A stretch of 64,000 nucleotides of DNA from Thermomonospora echinospora (lineage in GTDB: Bacteria > Actinomycetota > Actinomycetes > Streptosporangiales > Streptosporangiaceae), in assembly GCF_900108175.1 (NCBI RefSeq), contig NZ_FNVO01000003.1, positions 496,001 through 560,000 on the forward strand. The letters are read 5' to 3'. The notes under the pieces were generated by a model. The model was given only the letters and a program-made list of their open reading frames with translations, made no database searches and was not told the origin of the DNA. The translations under genes and the position numbers were made by a program. Within the stretch, counting starts at the first letter, position 1; each line of letters begins with the position of its first letter. Positions 53,684-60,965 of this stretch are shown here, piece by piece.

Positions 53684-56185
53684 TTGGACTGGACCGATTT
53701 CGCGCAGCGGCTGACCCGTGAGCTATTGCACCTGCCCGTCGACGCGTTCGTCATCGTGCAGGGGCCGGGCGGCCTTCCCTACGTACAGGCCATGCGCTAC
53801 CTGAACGGCCTGCACGCGGAGGCGGTGAGCAGCGACTACCTGCCCGAGCCGCTGGACTCCGGGCAGGAGCTGCGGCTGTCGGAGCTGGGCTGGCAGGCCC
53901 CGGACGGCCGGGTGCGCCGCAACTGGTGGTGCCGGGTCATGCTGCCGGCCGACCTCGCCGCCGTCACCCCCGAGCAGGCGGCCGAGTGCGGCGCGCTGGC
54001 CGACCGCATGGTCGCCGCGTTCCGCGACGTGTACGGCGTGCCCTCGGTGGCGGGCCTGACCTACGAGGCCAACCGCAACGGCGAGCAGGCCGGGCCCGTG
54101 CCGATGCCGGGGCTGGGCATACCGGCGGCCGACGCCGAGCCGCCCCCGGCCGAGCCCGACCTGAACTGGGCGGAGTTCACCGAGCGGCTGGCGCGCGAGC
54201 TGGCGGCGATGGAGCCGGAGATGGTGCTGGTGATCCCGCACCTGCGCCAGGAGAGCCACTACGTTCAGGCGTTCCGGGACGCGCGGTGGATACGGGCGGA
54301 GGCGGTCAGCGGGCAGGCCCTGCCGCCGTCGGCCCCCCGCTTCGACGCGGAGGAGGAGCGCCTGGCGGCAGCGGGCTGGCGGCGCCCGGGCGAGCATCCC
54401 AACTGGACCTGCGAGCTGCCCGCCGACGCGGCCCCGCAGGAGTACCGGCGCCTGGCCGCGATGATGGTCACCGCGCTGCGGGACGTACAGCTCGCGGCCA
54501 GTCCCGCCGACCTGGTGTACGAGGCGTTCGTCGGGGCCGTCCACGTGGAGCTGACGGAGTTCGGCATCCCGTACGCCGGCTCTGGCCGGGTGGACGCGCG
54601 CAGGGCGAGCCGGCCGCTGCCCGGCCCGGCCTCCGCCGCCGGCCCGTCCGCCGCCGAACCGGCCGCCGCCCTGCCGCCGGCCGCCGGATCGTCCGGCACG
54701 GCACGGCACGCCGCGGGACCGGCCGCCGCGGCGCCATCCGAGCCGTCCGCCGACTTCGACATCGAGGCGGAGCTGACGGCCGCCAAGAGCCGTGGCGACC
54801 AGCCCGGGTATCTGGGGCTGGTCCTGCGGGCCGACCTCTTCGTGCCGGTCGCCGAAGGCGAGCAGCCGGTCACCGCGACCTTCCGCGACGGGACGTACGT
54901 GCTGGCGTTCACCTCTCCGGAGGCCATGGACTGGGCGCTCGGCGGCAAGCCGATGGACTACCGGCGCACCACGTTCGCCGAGCTGGCCCGCAACTGGCCG
55001 CGGCCCGACTGGCAGCTGGCGATCAACTCCAGGCTGCCAAGCGCCGCCTACATCGACACCGGCACCATCCAGCGGACCGCTGCACGGGCCGCCGGCCGCC
55101 GCCCGGCGCCGCCCGGTCCCCCGGCCACGCCCTCCGGCGCCACCGCCCCCGAACCGGCCGTGGCCCCGCCGGTCACCGGCGTTCCCGCCCCGCGGACGGC
55201 CGCCCCCGACACGGCCCGCACCCCCACCGCCCCGCACGGCGACGAACCGGCCGCAAAAGCCCCCGCCGCCCCGCACAAGGACGAACTCACCGCCGGAGTC
55301 TCAGGCCCACGCGAGGACCTCCCCGTCGCCGGAGCCGCCACCTCACCCGCAGACAAGCCCGTCGCAGACTCCGCCGTTCCGGCCGAGGGTGAGCCGGTCG
55401 CCGGAGCAACGGTCGCATGGGGGAACGTCTCCACCGCCGGAGCCGCCGTCCCGCCCACCGGCGAACCCGTCACGAGGACTTCGGCCCTGCCCGAGGACAA
55501 GCCCGTCGCCGGAGGCCCGGCACCGCTCACCGACGGGCCTCTCGGCGGAGCCGCCGTTCCGGCCGCAGGCGAACCCGTCACCGGAACCTCGATCCCGGCC
55601 GAGAACGAGCCCGTCACCGGGGGCTCGGCTCCGCTCGTCGATGGGCCTCTCGCCGGGGCGGCGGCTACTGCTGTGCCCGGCTCGGGCCGCGCCGCCGCCG
55701 TACCCGGGCAGGAGGCGACCTCGGCGCCCGGGGGCGGGGTGCTGGCCGCCGCGGGCGGCGTTCAGGCCGAAGCGCTTGAGGAGGGCGTGGTGATGCAGAA
55801 GGTCCTGCGGCCCGATCACGTCGTCCACTACCTGGACGGCGGTTACGACTGGGTCGCGGGTCTCGTGTACCGGCTGCGGGACGTCAGCGGCCTGCAGACA
55901 TCCGAGCAGTTGGTGCGGGCTCTGGGTCTCGACCACGAGGGCTCGCCGTTCTCGGCCGGTGACGCGGAGGTGTACGTGATCCGCTGGCCGCTGACGAAAC
56001 CGGCCCTGGCGCGGCCCGAGGCGCCGCCCGCGGGGTCGGCCGTCCCGGTGTTCAGGATCGGCAGCCAGCGCCTGCCGCACGGCGCGGAGATGTTCGGCGT
56101 CGACCGGCTGGGGACGGAGTCCTTCCTGGCCGTCTACGACGCCGACGTCCGCGGCTGGATCCGGACCGGGGAGGTCAGCCGGTGA
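53684..56185 (+). CDS. double TY-Chap / SseB-domain protein with repeat-rich linker
   Basis: The protein of about 833 residues has two TY-Chap-like domains (LDWTDFAQRLTRELLHLP ... YVQAMRYLNGLHAEAVSSDYL; then LNWAEFTERLARELAAME ... HYVQAFRDARWIRAEAVSGQAL), an SseB-like domain (LTAAKSRGDQPGYLGLVLRADLFVPV), a disordered region with a 12-residue tandem repeat, and a C-terminal domain with VVHYLDGGYDWVAGLVYRL. The TTG start is tentative because the frame is open back to 53561. Four bases of overlap couple it to the next gene. These domains may chaperone secreted proteins, but no substrate is adjacent. Confidence 0.72.
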   Translation: MDWTDFAQRLTRELLHLPVDAFVIVQGPGGLPYVQAMRYLNGLHAEAVSSDYLPEPLDSGQELRLSELGWQAPDGRVRRNWWCRVMLPADLAAVTPEQAAECGALADRMVAAFRDVYGVPSVAGLTYEANRNGEQAGPVPMPGLGIPAADAEPPPAEPDLNWAEFTERLARELAAMEPEMVLVIPHLRQESHYVQAFRDARWIRAEAVSGQALPPSAPRFDAEEERLAAAGWRRPGEHPNWTCELPADAAPQEYRRLAAMMVTALRDVQLAASPADLVYEAFVGAVHVELTEFGIPYAGSGRVDARRASRPLPGPASAAGPSAAEPAAALPPAAGSSGTARHAAGPAAAAPSEPSADFDIEAELTAAKSRGDQPGYLGLVLRADLFVPVAEGEQPVTATFRDGTYVLAFTSPEAMDWALGGKPMDYRRTTFAELARNWPRPDWQLAINSRLPSAAYIDTGTIQRTAARAAGRRPAPPGPPATPSGATAPEPAVAPPVTGVPAPRTAAPDTARTPTAPHGDEPAAKAPAAPHKDELTAGVSGPREDLPVAGAATSPADKPVADSAVPAEGEPVAGATVAWGNVSTAGAAVPPTGEPVTRTSALPEDKPVAGGPAPLTDGPLGGAAVPAAGEPVTGTSIPAENEPVTGGSAPLVDGPLAGAAATAVPGSGRAAAVPGQEATSAPGGGVLAAAGGVQAEALEEGVVMQKVLRPDHVVHYLDGGYDWVAGLVYRLRDVSGLQTSEQLVRALGLDHEGSPFSAGDAEVYVIRWPLTKPALARPEAPPAGSAVPVFRIGSQRLPHGAEMFGVDRLGTESFLAVYDADVRGWIRTGEVSR
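55460..55675 (+). repeat. two 108-bp (36-residue) repeats in a coding 12-residue array
   Basis: Two consecutive units, 55460-55567 and 55568-55675, encode a three-part 12-residue pattern beginning GEPVTRTSALPE and GEPVTGTSIPAE and ending in DGPLGGAA or DGPLAGAA. Less regular 12-13-residue units of the same type extend upstream to about 55275 (DKPVADSAVPAE, GEPVAGATVAWG). The array lies in the flexible linker of the double TY-Chap protein and stays in frame. Confidence 0.75.
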
Positions 56186-56550
56186 GCGTCCGGGACGGTT
56201 TCTACGCGGGCTGGCGGGGGCTGGAGTACGAGGCCAGCCCGGACGATGAGATGGTCAGGCTCTACACCGGCGTACCGGCTGAGGGGTTCGAGGAGGTGGC
56301 CCCCGGCCGTCACGTGCGAGTCGTGGCCGCCGACGAGATCGAGCACCTGTCCTACGTGGTCACGATGTGCACCTGGCGGGACGAGCCGTTCCAGGTGCTC
56401 GGCGAGCACGAGACATGGCTGCGGGTCGAGTACGCCGGGCAGGACGCCGAGGTCGCCGAACGGCTCGGCCTGGACACGTTCGACCTGGGGGTCTACCAGG
56501 CGTGGGCGCCGCGCGCCGAGGTGCGCGGCCTCCGCGAGGAACGGTTCTGA
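56182..56550 (+). CDS. hypothetical protein
   Basis: The 122-residue acidic protein starts at a GTG that overlaps the stop of the TY-Chap gene by four bases, so it is translationally coupled to it. It is predicted alpha/beta, with [23 protein letters not shown] and [21 protein letters not shown] recognise no family. It could be a small partner of the TY-Chap protein. The DUF1445 gene begins in its stop codon (TGATG). Confidence 0.65.
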   Translation: MSVRDGFYAGWRGLEYEASPDDEMVRLYTGVPAEGFEEVAPGRHVRVVAADEIEHLSYVVTMCTWRDEPFQVLGEHETWLRVEYAGQDAEVAERLGLDTFDLGVYQAWAPRAEVRGLREERF

Positions 56551-57389
56551 TGGACCGCACGCCCCGGCCGAAGGCTTGGACCACGCAGGCGGGGAACCAT
56601 CCGGGGATGAGCCTCCCCGACCAGCCCGCCGTGCTGACCCCCACACAGGCCCGGGCGCTGTTCCGCACCGGTGCCACCACACCGACGACCAGCGGCTGGT
56701 GCCGCGGGTACACCCAGGCCAACCTGCTGGCCGTCCCCCGCACCCTGGCGTTCGACGCCCTGCTGTTCGCCCTGCGCAACCCGGGCGCCTGCCCGCTGCT
56801 GGAGGTCACCGATCCCGGTGACCCGCATCCGCGGAACCTGGCCCCGACGGCGGACCTGCGCACCGACCTGCCCGCCTACCGGATCTACGAGCACGGGACG
56901 CTGGTCGCCGAAGTCGGTGACGCGACCGCGTACTGGCGCGATGACCTGGTGGCGCTGCTGATCGGCTGCAGCTTCAGCTTCGAGGCGGCGCTGGCCGCCG
57001 CCGGGGTGCCGGTACGCCATGTCGAGCAGGGCCGCAACGTCTCGATGTACGTCACCGACCGGCCCTGCGTTCCGGCGGGACGGCTGTCGGGGCCGCTGGT
57101 GGTGTCGATGCGGCCGGTCCCGGAGCCGCTGGTGGACACGGCGATCGAGGTGAGCACCCGCTATCCGGCGCATCACGGCCCGCCCATCCACGTGGGGAAC
57201 CCGGCCGCGCTGGGCATCGCCGACCTGGCCCGCCCCGACTTCGGCGACCCGGTGGAGGCCGAGCCGGGGGACGTGCCGGTGTTCTGGGCGTGCGGGGTCA
57301 CCCCGCAGGCGGTCTGCATGGCCAGCGGACCGGAGTTCGTCATCACCCACTCCCCCGGCCGCATGTTCATCACCGACCGCGCCGACTGA
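56550..57389 (+). CDS. DUF1445 putative hydro-lyase / D-glutamate cyclase-like
   Basis: The 279-residue enzyme has the DUF1445 signatures [16 protein letters not shown], and ACGVTPQAV near the C-terminus. The mammalian homologue domain in DGLUCY converts D-glutamate to 5-oxo-D-proline. Its position directly before pxpA, pxpB and pxpC fits 5-oxoproline metabolism. The ATG (GAGGAA 8 nt upstream) overlaps the preceding stop codon. An ATG at 56607 is a possible alternative. Confidence 0.82.
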   Translation: MDRTPRPKAWTTQAGNHPGMSLPDQPAVLTPTQARALFRTGATTPTTSGWCRGYTQANLLAVPRTLAFDALLFALRNPGACPLLEVTDPGDPHPRNLAPTADLRTDLPAYRIYEHGTLVAEVGDATAYWRDDLVALLIGCSFSFEAALAAAGVPVRHVEQGRNVSMYVTDRPCVPAGRLSGPLVVSMRPVPEPLVDTAIEVSTRYPAHHGPPIHVGNPAALGIADLARPDFGDPVEAEPGDVPVFWACGVTPQAVCMASGPEFVITHSPGRMFITDRAD

Positions 57390-57421
57390 CCATCGGCCGC
57401 CCGGAGCGGTTCAATGAAAGC

Positions 57422-58183
57422 ATGGCGGTGATGGACATCAACGCCGACCTCGGCGAGGGGTTCGGCGTGTGGACGCTGGGGGACGACCTGGCGCTGTTGG
57501 AGATCGTCACGAGCGCGAACGTGGCGTGCGGGTTCCATGCCGGCGATCCGCTGGTCATGCGGCGGGTGTGCCGGGCGGCGGTGACGCGCGGAGTGGCGAT
57601 CGGGGCCCAGGTGTCCTACCGGGACCTGGCCGGGTTCGGGCGCCGGGAGATCGAGATGGCCCCCGACGAGCTGACCGCCGAGGTCCTCTACCAGCTGGCC
57701 GCGCTGGACGGGATCGCCCGTGCGGCCGGCGGCCGGGTGTCGTACGTCAAGCCGCACGGCGCCCTGTACAACAGGATCGCCCGCGACCGGGAGCAGGCGG
57801 GCGCGGTGGTGGAGGCGATCCGGGACTACGACCCGTCGCTGCCGATCCTGACCCTGCCGGGTTCGGCGGTGCACGAGGTGGCCGGACCGCTGACGGTGAT
57901 CGCCGAGTGCTACGCCGACCGTGCCTACACCCCGGAGGGGACGCTGGTGCCGCGGCGGCGGCCCGGCGCGGTGGTGCACGACGCGGACACGGTGATCGAA
58001 CGGGCGGTGCGGATGGCCGTCGAGGGCGTCGTCATCGCGGTCGACGGCACCAAGGTGCCCGTCGACGCCCGTTCCATCTGCGTGCACGGGGACACGCCGG
58101 GGGCGGTGGAGCTGGCCCGCGCCGTCCGCGGGGCCCTGGCCGCGGCCGAGGTCGATGTGCGGCCCTTCGCTCTTCCCGGCTGA
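57422..58183 (+). CDS. pxpA: 5-oxoprolinase subunit PxpA
   Basis: The 253-residue LamB/YcsF-family subunit has DINADLGEGFG at its start, ANVACGFHAGDP, KPHGALYN and the C-terminal CVHGDTPGA. PxpA, PxpB and PxpC together hydrolyse 5-oxoproline to glutamate with ATP. It starts 32 bp after DUF1445, and a TTCAAT box 6 nt before the ATG hints at an extra leaderless start. The ATG at 57431 is a possible alternative. Confidence 0.93.
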   Translation: MAVMDINADLGEGFGVWTLGDDLALLEIVTSANVACGFHAGDPLVMRRVCRAAVTRGVAIGAQVSYRDLAGFGRREIEMAPDELTAEVLYQLAALDGIARAAGGRVSYVKPHGALYNRIARDREQAGAVVEAIRDYDPSLPILTLPGSAVHEVAGPLTVIAECYADRAYTPEGTLVPRRRPGAVVHDADTVIERAVRMAVEGVVIAVDGTKVPVDARSICVHGDTPGAVELARAVRGALAAAEVDVRPFALPG

Positions 58184-58226
58184 CCGGCGGGGCTCGCGGG
58201 GACACGATCGACGGAGGTGAGGGCGC

Positions 58227-58844
58227 GTGCTGGTGCGTAGGGCGGGCGATGCGGCGGTGCTGGTGGAGGTCGGCGACCTGCCGACCGCGCATCGGCTGCA
58301 CGCGGCGGTGTGCGGTGCGGGGTTCACCGGGATCCTGGATGTCGTTCCCGGTGAGCGCACGGTCCTGATCGTCGCCGATCCGGACCGCTGCGACCTGGAC
58401 CGGTTGGCGGCCCGGCTGGCCGCACTGGAGCTGCCGGACGGGCCGCAGGACGGCCTGGTGCCGGTGGAGATCCCCGTGGTCTACGACGGGCAGGACGTGG
58501 CGGAGGTGGCCGGGCTGACCGGCCTGTCCGCCGAGGAGGTGGTGCGGCGGCACTCGTCCGGCGTCTACGTGGTGGCCTACCTGGGTTTCTCGCCGGGGTT
58601 CGGGTATCTGACCGGCCTGGATCCGGCGCTGCACGTGCCGCGCCGCCGGACGCCCCGCACGTCCGTGCCCGCCGGGTCGGTGGCCATCGCGGGCCCGTAC
58701 GCGGCCGTCTATCCGTCGGCCTCGCCGGGGGGCTGGCGGCTGCTCGGGCGTACCGAGCTGGCGTTGTGGGACGTGCGCCGCGCTTCGCCCGCGCTGCTGC
58801 GGCCCGGTGCCCGGGTCCGCTTCGTCCCGGTGGAGGCGGCCTAA
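58227..58844 (+). CDS. pxpB: 5-oxoprolinase subunit PxpB
   Basis: The 205-residue protein (KipI/allophanate hydrolase subunit 1 family) carries YLGFSPGFGYLTGL, RTSVPAGSVAIAG and SPGGWRLLGRT, the family hallmarks. It starts at GTG after GGAGGTGAG. Its stop codon overlaps the PxpC ATG (TAATG). It forms the ATP-dependent 5-oxoprolinase with PxpA and PxpC. Confidence 0.93.
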   Translation: MLVRRAGDAAVLVEVGDLPTAHRLHAAVCGAGFTGILDVVPGERTVLIVADPDRCDLDRLAARLAALELPDGPQDGLVPVEIPVVYDGQDVAEVAGLTGLSAEEVVRRHSSGVYVVAYLGFSPGFGYLTGLDPALHVPRRRTPRTSVPAGSVAIAGPYAAVYPSASPGGWRLLGRTELALWDVRRASPALLRPGARVRFVPVEAA

Positions 58845-59692
58845 TGATCGAGGTGGTGCGTTCCGGCCCGCTGACGACGGTGCAGGATCTCGGCCGTCCA
58901 GGGCACGCCCATCTGGGGGTGCCCTGCTCGGGGGCGGCGGACCGGCGCAGCCTGTGCCTGGCCAACCGGCTCGTCGGCAACCCGGAGGACGCGGCCTGCC
59001 TGGAGCTGACCTTCGGCGGCCTGGCTCTGCGCTTCCATGCGCCGGCCTGGATCGCGGTCACCGGGGCGCCCGCCCCGCTGCGGGTGGACGGGCGGCCCGC
59101 CGGGATGAACGCCCCCTGCCACGTCCCGGCGGGCGCGCCGGTCGAGATCGGCGCCCCAGCCGCGGGGGTGCGCACCTATCTGGCGGTCCGAGGTGGGCTG
59201 GCCGTGCAGCCGGTGCTGGGCAGCCGCGCCACCGACCTGCTGTCGGGGCTGGGCCCGGCGCCGCTGGAGCCCGGTGACCGGCTGCCCGTCGGTGAGTGGC
59301 GGGACAGTCCGCCGATCATGGTCGACCAGGCCCCGGTCCCGCCGCTGGCGGCCGAGCCGCTGCTGCGCGTCCGTCCGGGTCCGCGCGACGACTGGTTCGC
59401 GGCCGACGCGCTGGACACGCTGACGGGCGGGCCGTACGAGGTGACCGCCGACAGCAACCGGGTCGGCGTCCGGCTGACCGGCCGGCCGCTGCGCCGCGCC
59501 CGCGACGGGGAGCTGCCCAGCGAGGGCATGGTGACCGGGGCGATCCAGGTGCCGCCGAACGGGCTGCCGATCATCTTCCTGGCCGACCATCCGACCACCG
59601 GCGGCTATCCGGTGATCGGGGTGCTGGCCGAGGCCGACATCCCGGTGGCCGCCCAGCTCCGCCCCGGCCAGCGGGTCCGCTTCCGCCGCTGA
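58844..59692 (+). CDS. pxpC: 5-oxoprolinase subunit PxpC
   Basis: The 282-residue protein (KipA/allophanate hydrolase subunit 2 family) has TVQDLGRPGHAHLGVPCSGAAD, an ELTFGGL strand, RTYLAVRGG and the C-terminal FLADHPTTGGYPVIG. It overlaps pxpB by one base and ends the operon of DUF1445-pxpA-pxpB-pxpC. A GC-rich stretch with small palindromes follows, without a clear terminator. Confidence 0.93.
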   Translation: MIEVVRSGPLTTVQDLGRPGHAHLGVPCSGAADRRSLCLANRLVGNPEDAACLELTFGGLALRFHAPAWIAVTGAPAPLRVDGRPAGMNAPCHVPAGAPVEIGAPAAGVRTYLAVRGGLAVQPVLGSRATDLLSGLGPAPLEPGDRLPVGEWRDSPPIMVDQAPVPPLAAEPLLRVRPGPRDDWFAADALDTLTGGPYEVTADSNRVGVRLTGRPLRRARDGELPSEGMVTGAIQVPPNGLPIIFLADHPTTGGYPVIGVLAEADIPVAAQLRPGQRVRFRR

Positions 59693-59824
59693 CCCGCCGA
59701 CGCCGCGCGGCGGACCGGCGCCCGGACGTCTTCCGGGACCCGCGGCGAAACCACCTCCCGCCCCGATCCACCGCCGTCAGCACCCCGCCCCCGACAAGCA
59801 ACCTAGACCGCCCGGACCACTCGT

Positions 59825-60913
59825 TCAGGGCAGGCCGAGGAGGCGGGTGAGGCGGGCGATCTCCGGCTCCAGGAGGGCGGTGGGGACGTCCTCCCAGAGG
59901 GTGGGGTCGATGCCGTCCTTGGCGTCCCAGATGCCGGCGACCCTGCCCCGGTGCAGGACGACCGGGGAGATCCAGCCGGCGGCGCGGCTGACCTCGGCGC
60001 GCCGTCCGGGTGGGATGAGGTAGGCGGCGCCGGTCCCGGCGCCCAGGACGTACTGGTCGAAGCCGCCGAGGAGGCGGACGGCGTCGGCGGGTCCGGTGGC
60101 GATGAGCTCGTCGAGGTGCTCGGCGAGCGCGTACATGGGGGCGCCGTCCACCTCGACCGGGACCAGTTCGTCGGCCATGGCGGCGAACCAGGCCCGCACG
60201 TCCTTGCGGCGGTGCGTCCGGCGCATCAGCCAGGCGTCAAACGCCTCGACGGTCGCCGGGCCGTGGGCGCCGAAGTAGGCGCGGATCACGGTGCGGGCGG
60301 CGTCCTCGGCCGGCGGCAGCCCGCCCCAGCCGGGGACGTGCCGGGAGGGGGCGCAGAAGGTGACCCGGTTGCCCTGGGAGGGGCCGAAGCACAGCACTCC
60401 CCACCAGGCCAGCGGTTTGAGCAGGGCCCCCCAGCCGGAGGTGAGGGCCTCGGCCAGGTGGGGCGCGCGGGTGCGTTCGACGATCTCGGCGCCCAGCTCC
60501 TCGCGGGTGAGGCAGGCGCCGCCGGCCAGCGCCTCGGTGGCGGCCTCGGCCAGCGCCTCCAGCTCGGCGGGGCTCGCGCCGAAGTTCCGCTGCCAGCTCG
60601 CCTTCTCCCAGTTACGGACCGTGGCGCACAGGGCGAGGTAGGCGCCGGCCTCGTCCGCCGGGAGCAGGTGGAGCGTGCCGCGCATGGCCCATGTCTTGAC
60701 GAGGGTACGCTCCTGCCACAGGGCGCGTGCGGTCTCGCCCGGGTCAGGGGCCGCCTGCCGGACGGCGACGGCCAGCTCCGCGGCGGACGCCACCTGCGCC
60801 TGGACGCCGGCCAGCCGCCGCGCCACCTGCACGGCCGTCTCGGTGCCGGTCGGGTGGAGGTACTGGCGCCGCATCCGCCAGGCGAGCACCTGTGGCCAGG
60901 TCAAGGATTCCAT
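59825..60913 (-). CDS. winged-helix DNA-binding protein, AlkZ/YcaQ-like
   Basis: The 362-residue protein belongs to the HTH_42 (DUF1006) group: YLHPTGTETAVQVARRLAGVQAQ at the start, VKTWAMRGTLHLLPADE and LLGGFDQYVLGAG. Several members, such as AlkZ and YcaQ, are DNA glycosylases for alkylated bases or crosslinks, and many others are uncharacterised. The QVQ-like active-site sequence of AlkZ is seen as GVQAQV. The ATG lies 6 nt after TGTGAT on its strand, suggesting leaderless expression. It is convergent with pxpC. Confidence 0.82.
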   Translation of the reverse strand: MESLTWPQVLAWRMRRQYLHPTGTETAVQVARRLAGVQAQVASAAELAVAVRQAAPDPGETARALWQERTLVKTWAMRGTLHLLPADEAGAYLALCATVRNWEKASWQRNFGASPAELEALAEAATEALAGGACLTREELGAEIVERTRAPHLAEALTSGWGALLKPLAWWGVLCFGPSQGNRVTFCAPSRHVPGWGGLPPAEDAARTVIRAYFGAHGPATVEAFDAWLMRRTHRRKDVRAWFAAMADELVPVEVDGAPMYALAEHLDELIATGPADAVRLLGGFDQYVLGAGTGAAYLIPPGRRAEVSRAAGWISPVVLHRGRVAGIWDAKDGIDPTLWEDVPTALLEPEIARLTRLLGLP

Positions 60914-60919
60914 CGGCCG

Positions 60920-60925
60920 ATCACA
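60920..60925 (-). promoter_or_regulatory. candidate -10 box of the AlkZ-like gene
   Basis: TGTGAT on the minus strand lies exactly 6 nt before the ATG, the same geometry as at 7512, 15988 and 47585. Confidence 0.3.
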
Positions 60926-60965
60926 CCACGCCGGTGTGACGTTTCCGCCCCGGGCGGCCCGCCGG

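Noticed and set aside
55275-55675. Repeat array considered as a CRISPR
   Set aside because: Units are contiguous, in frame and protein-coding, with no unique spacers and no cas genes.
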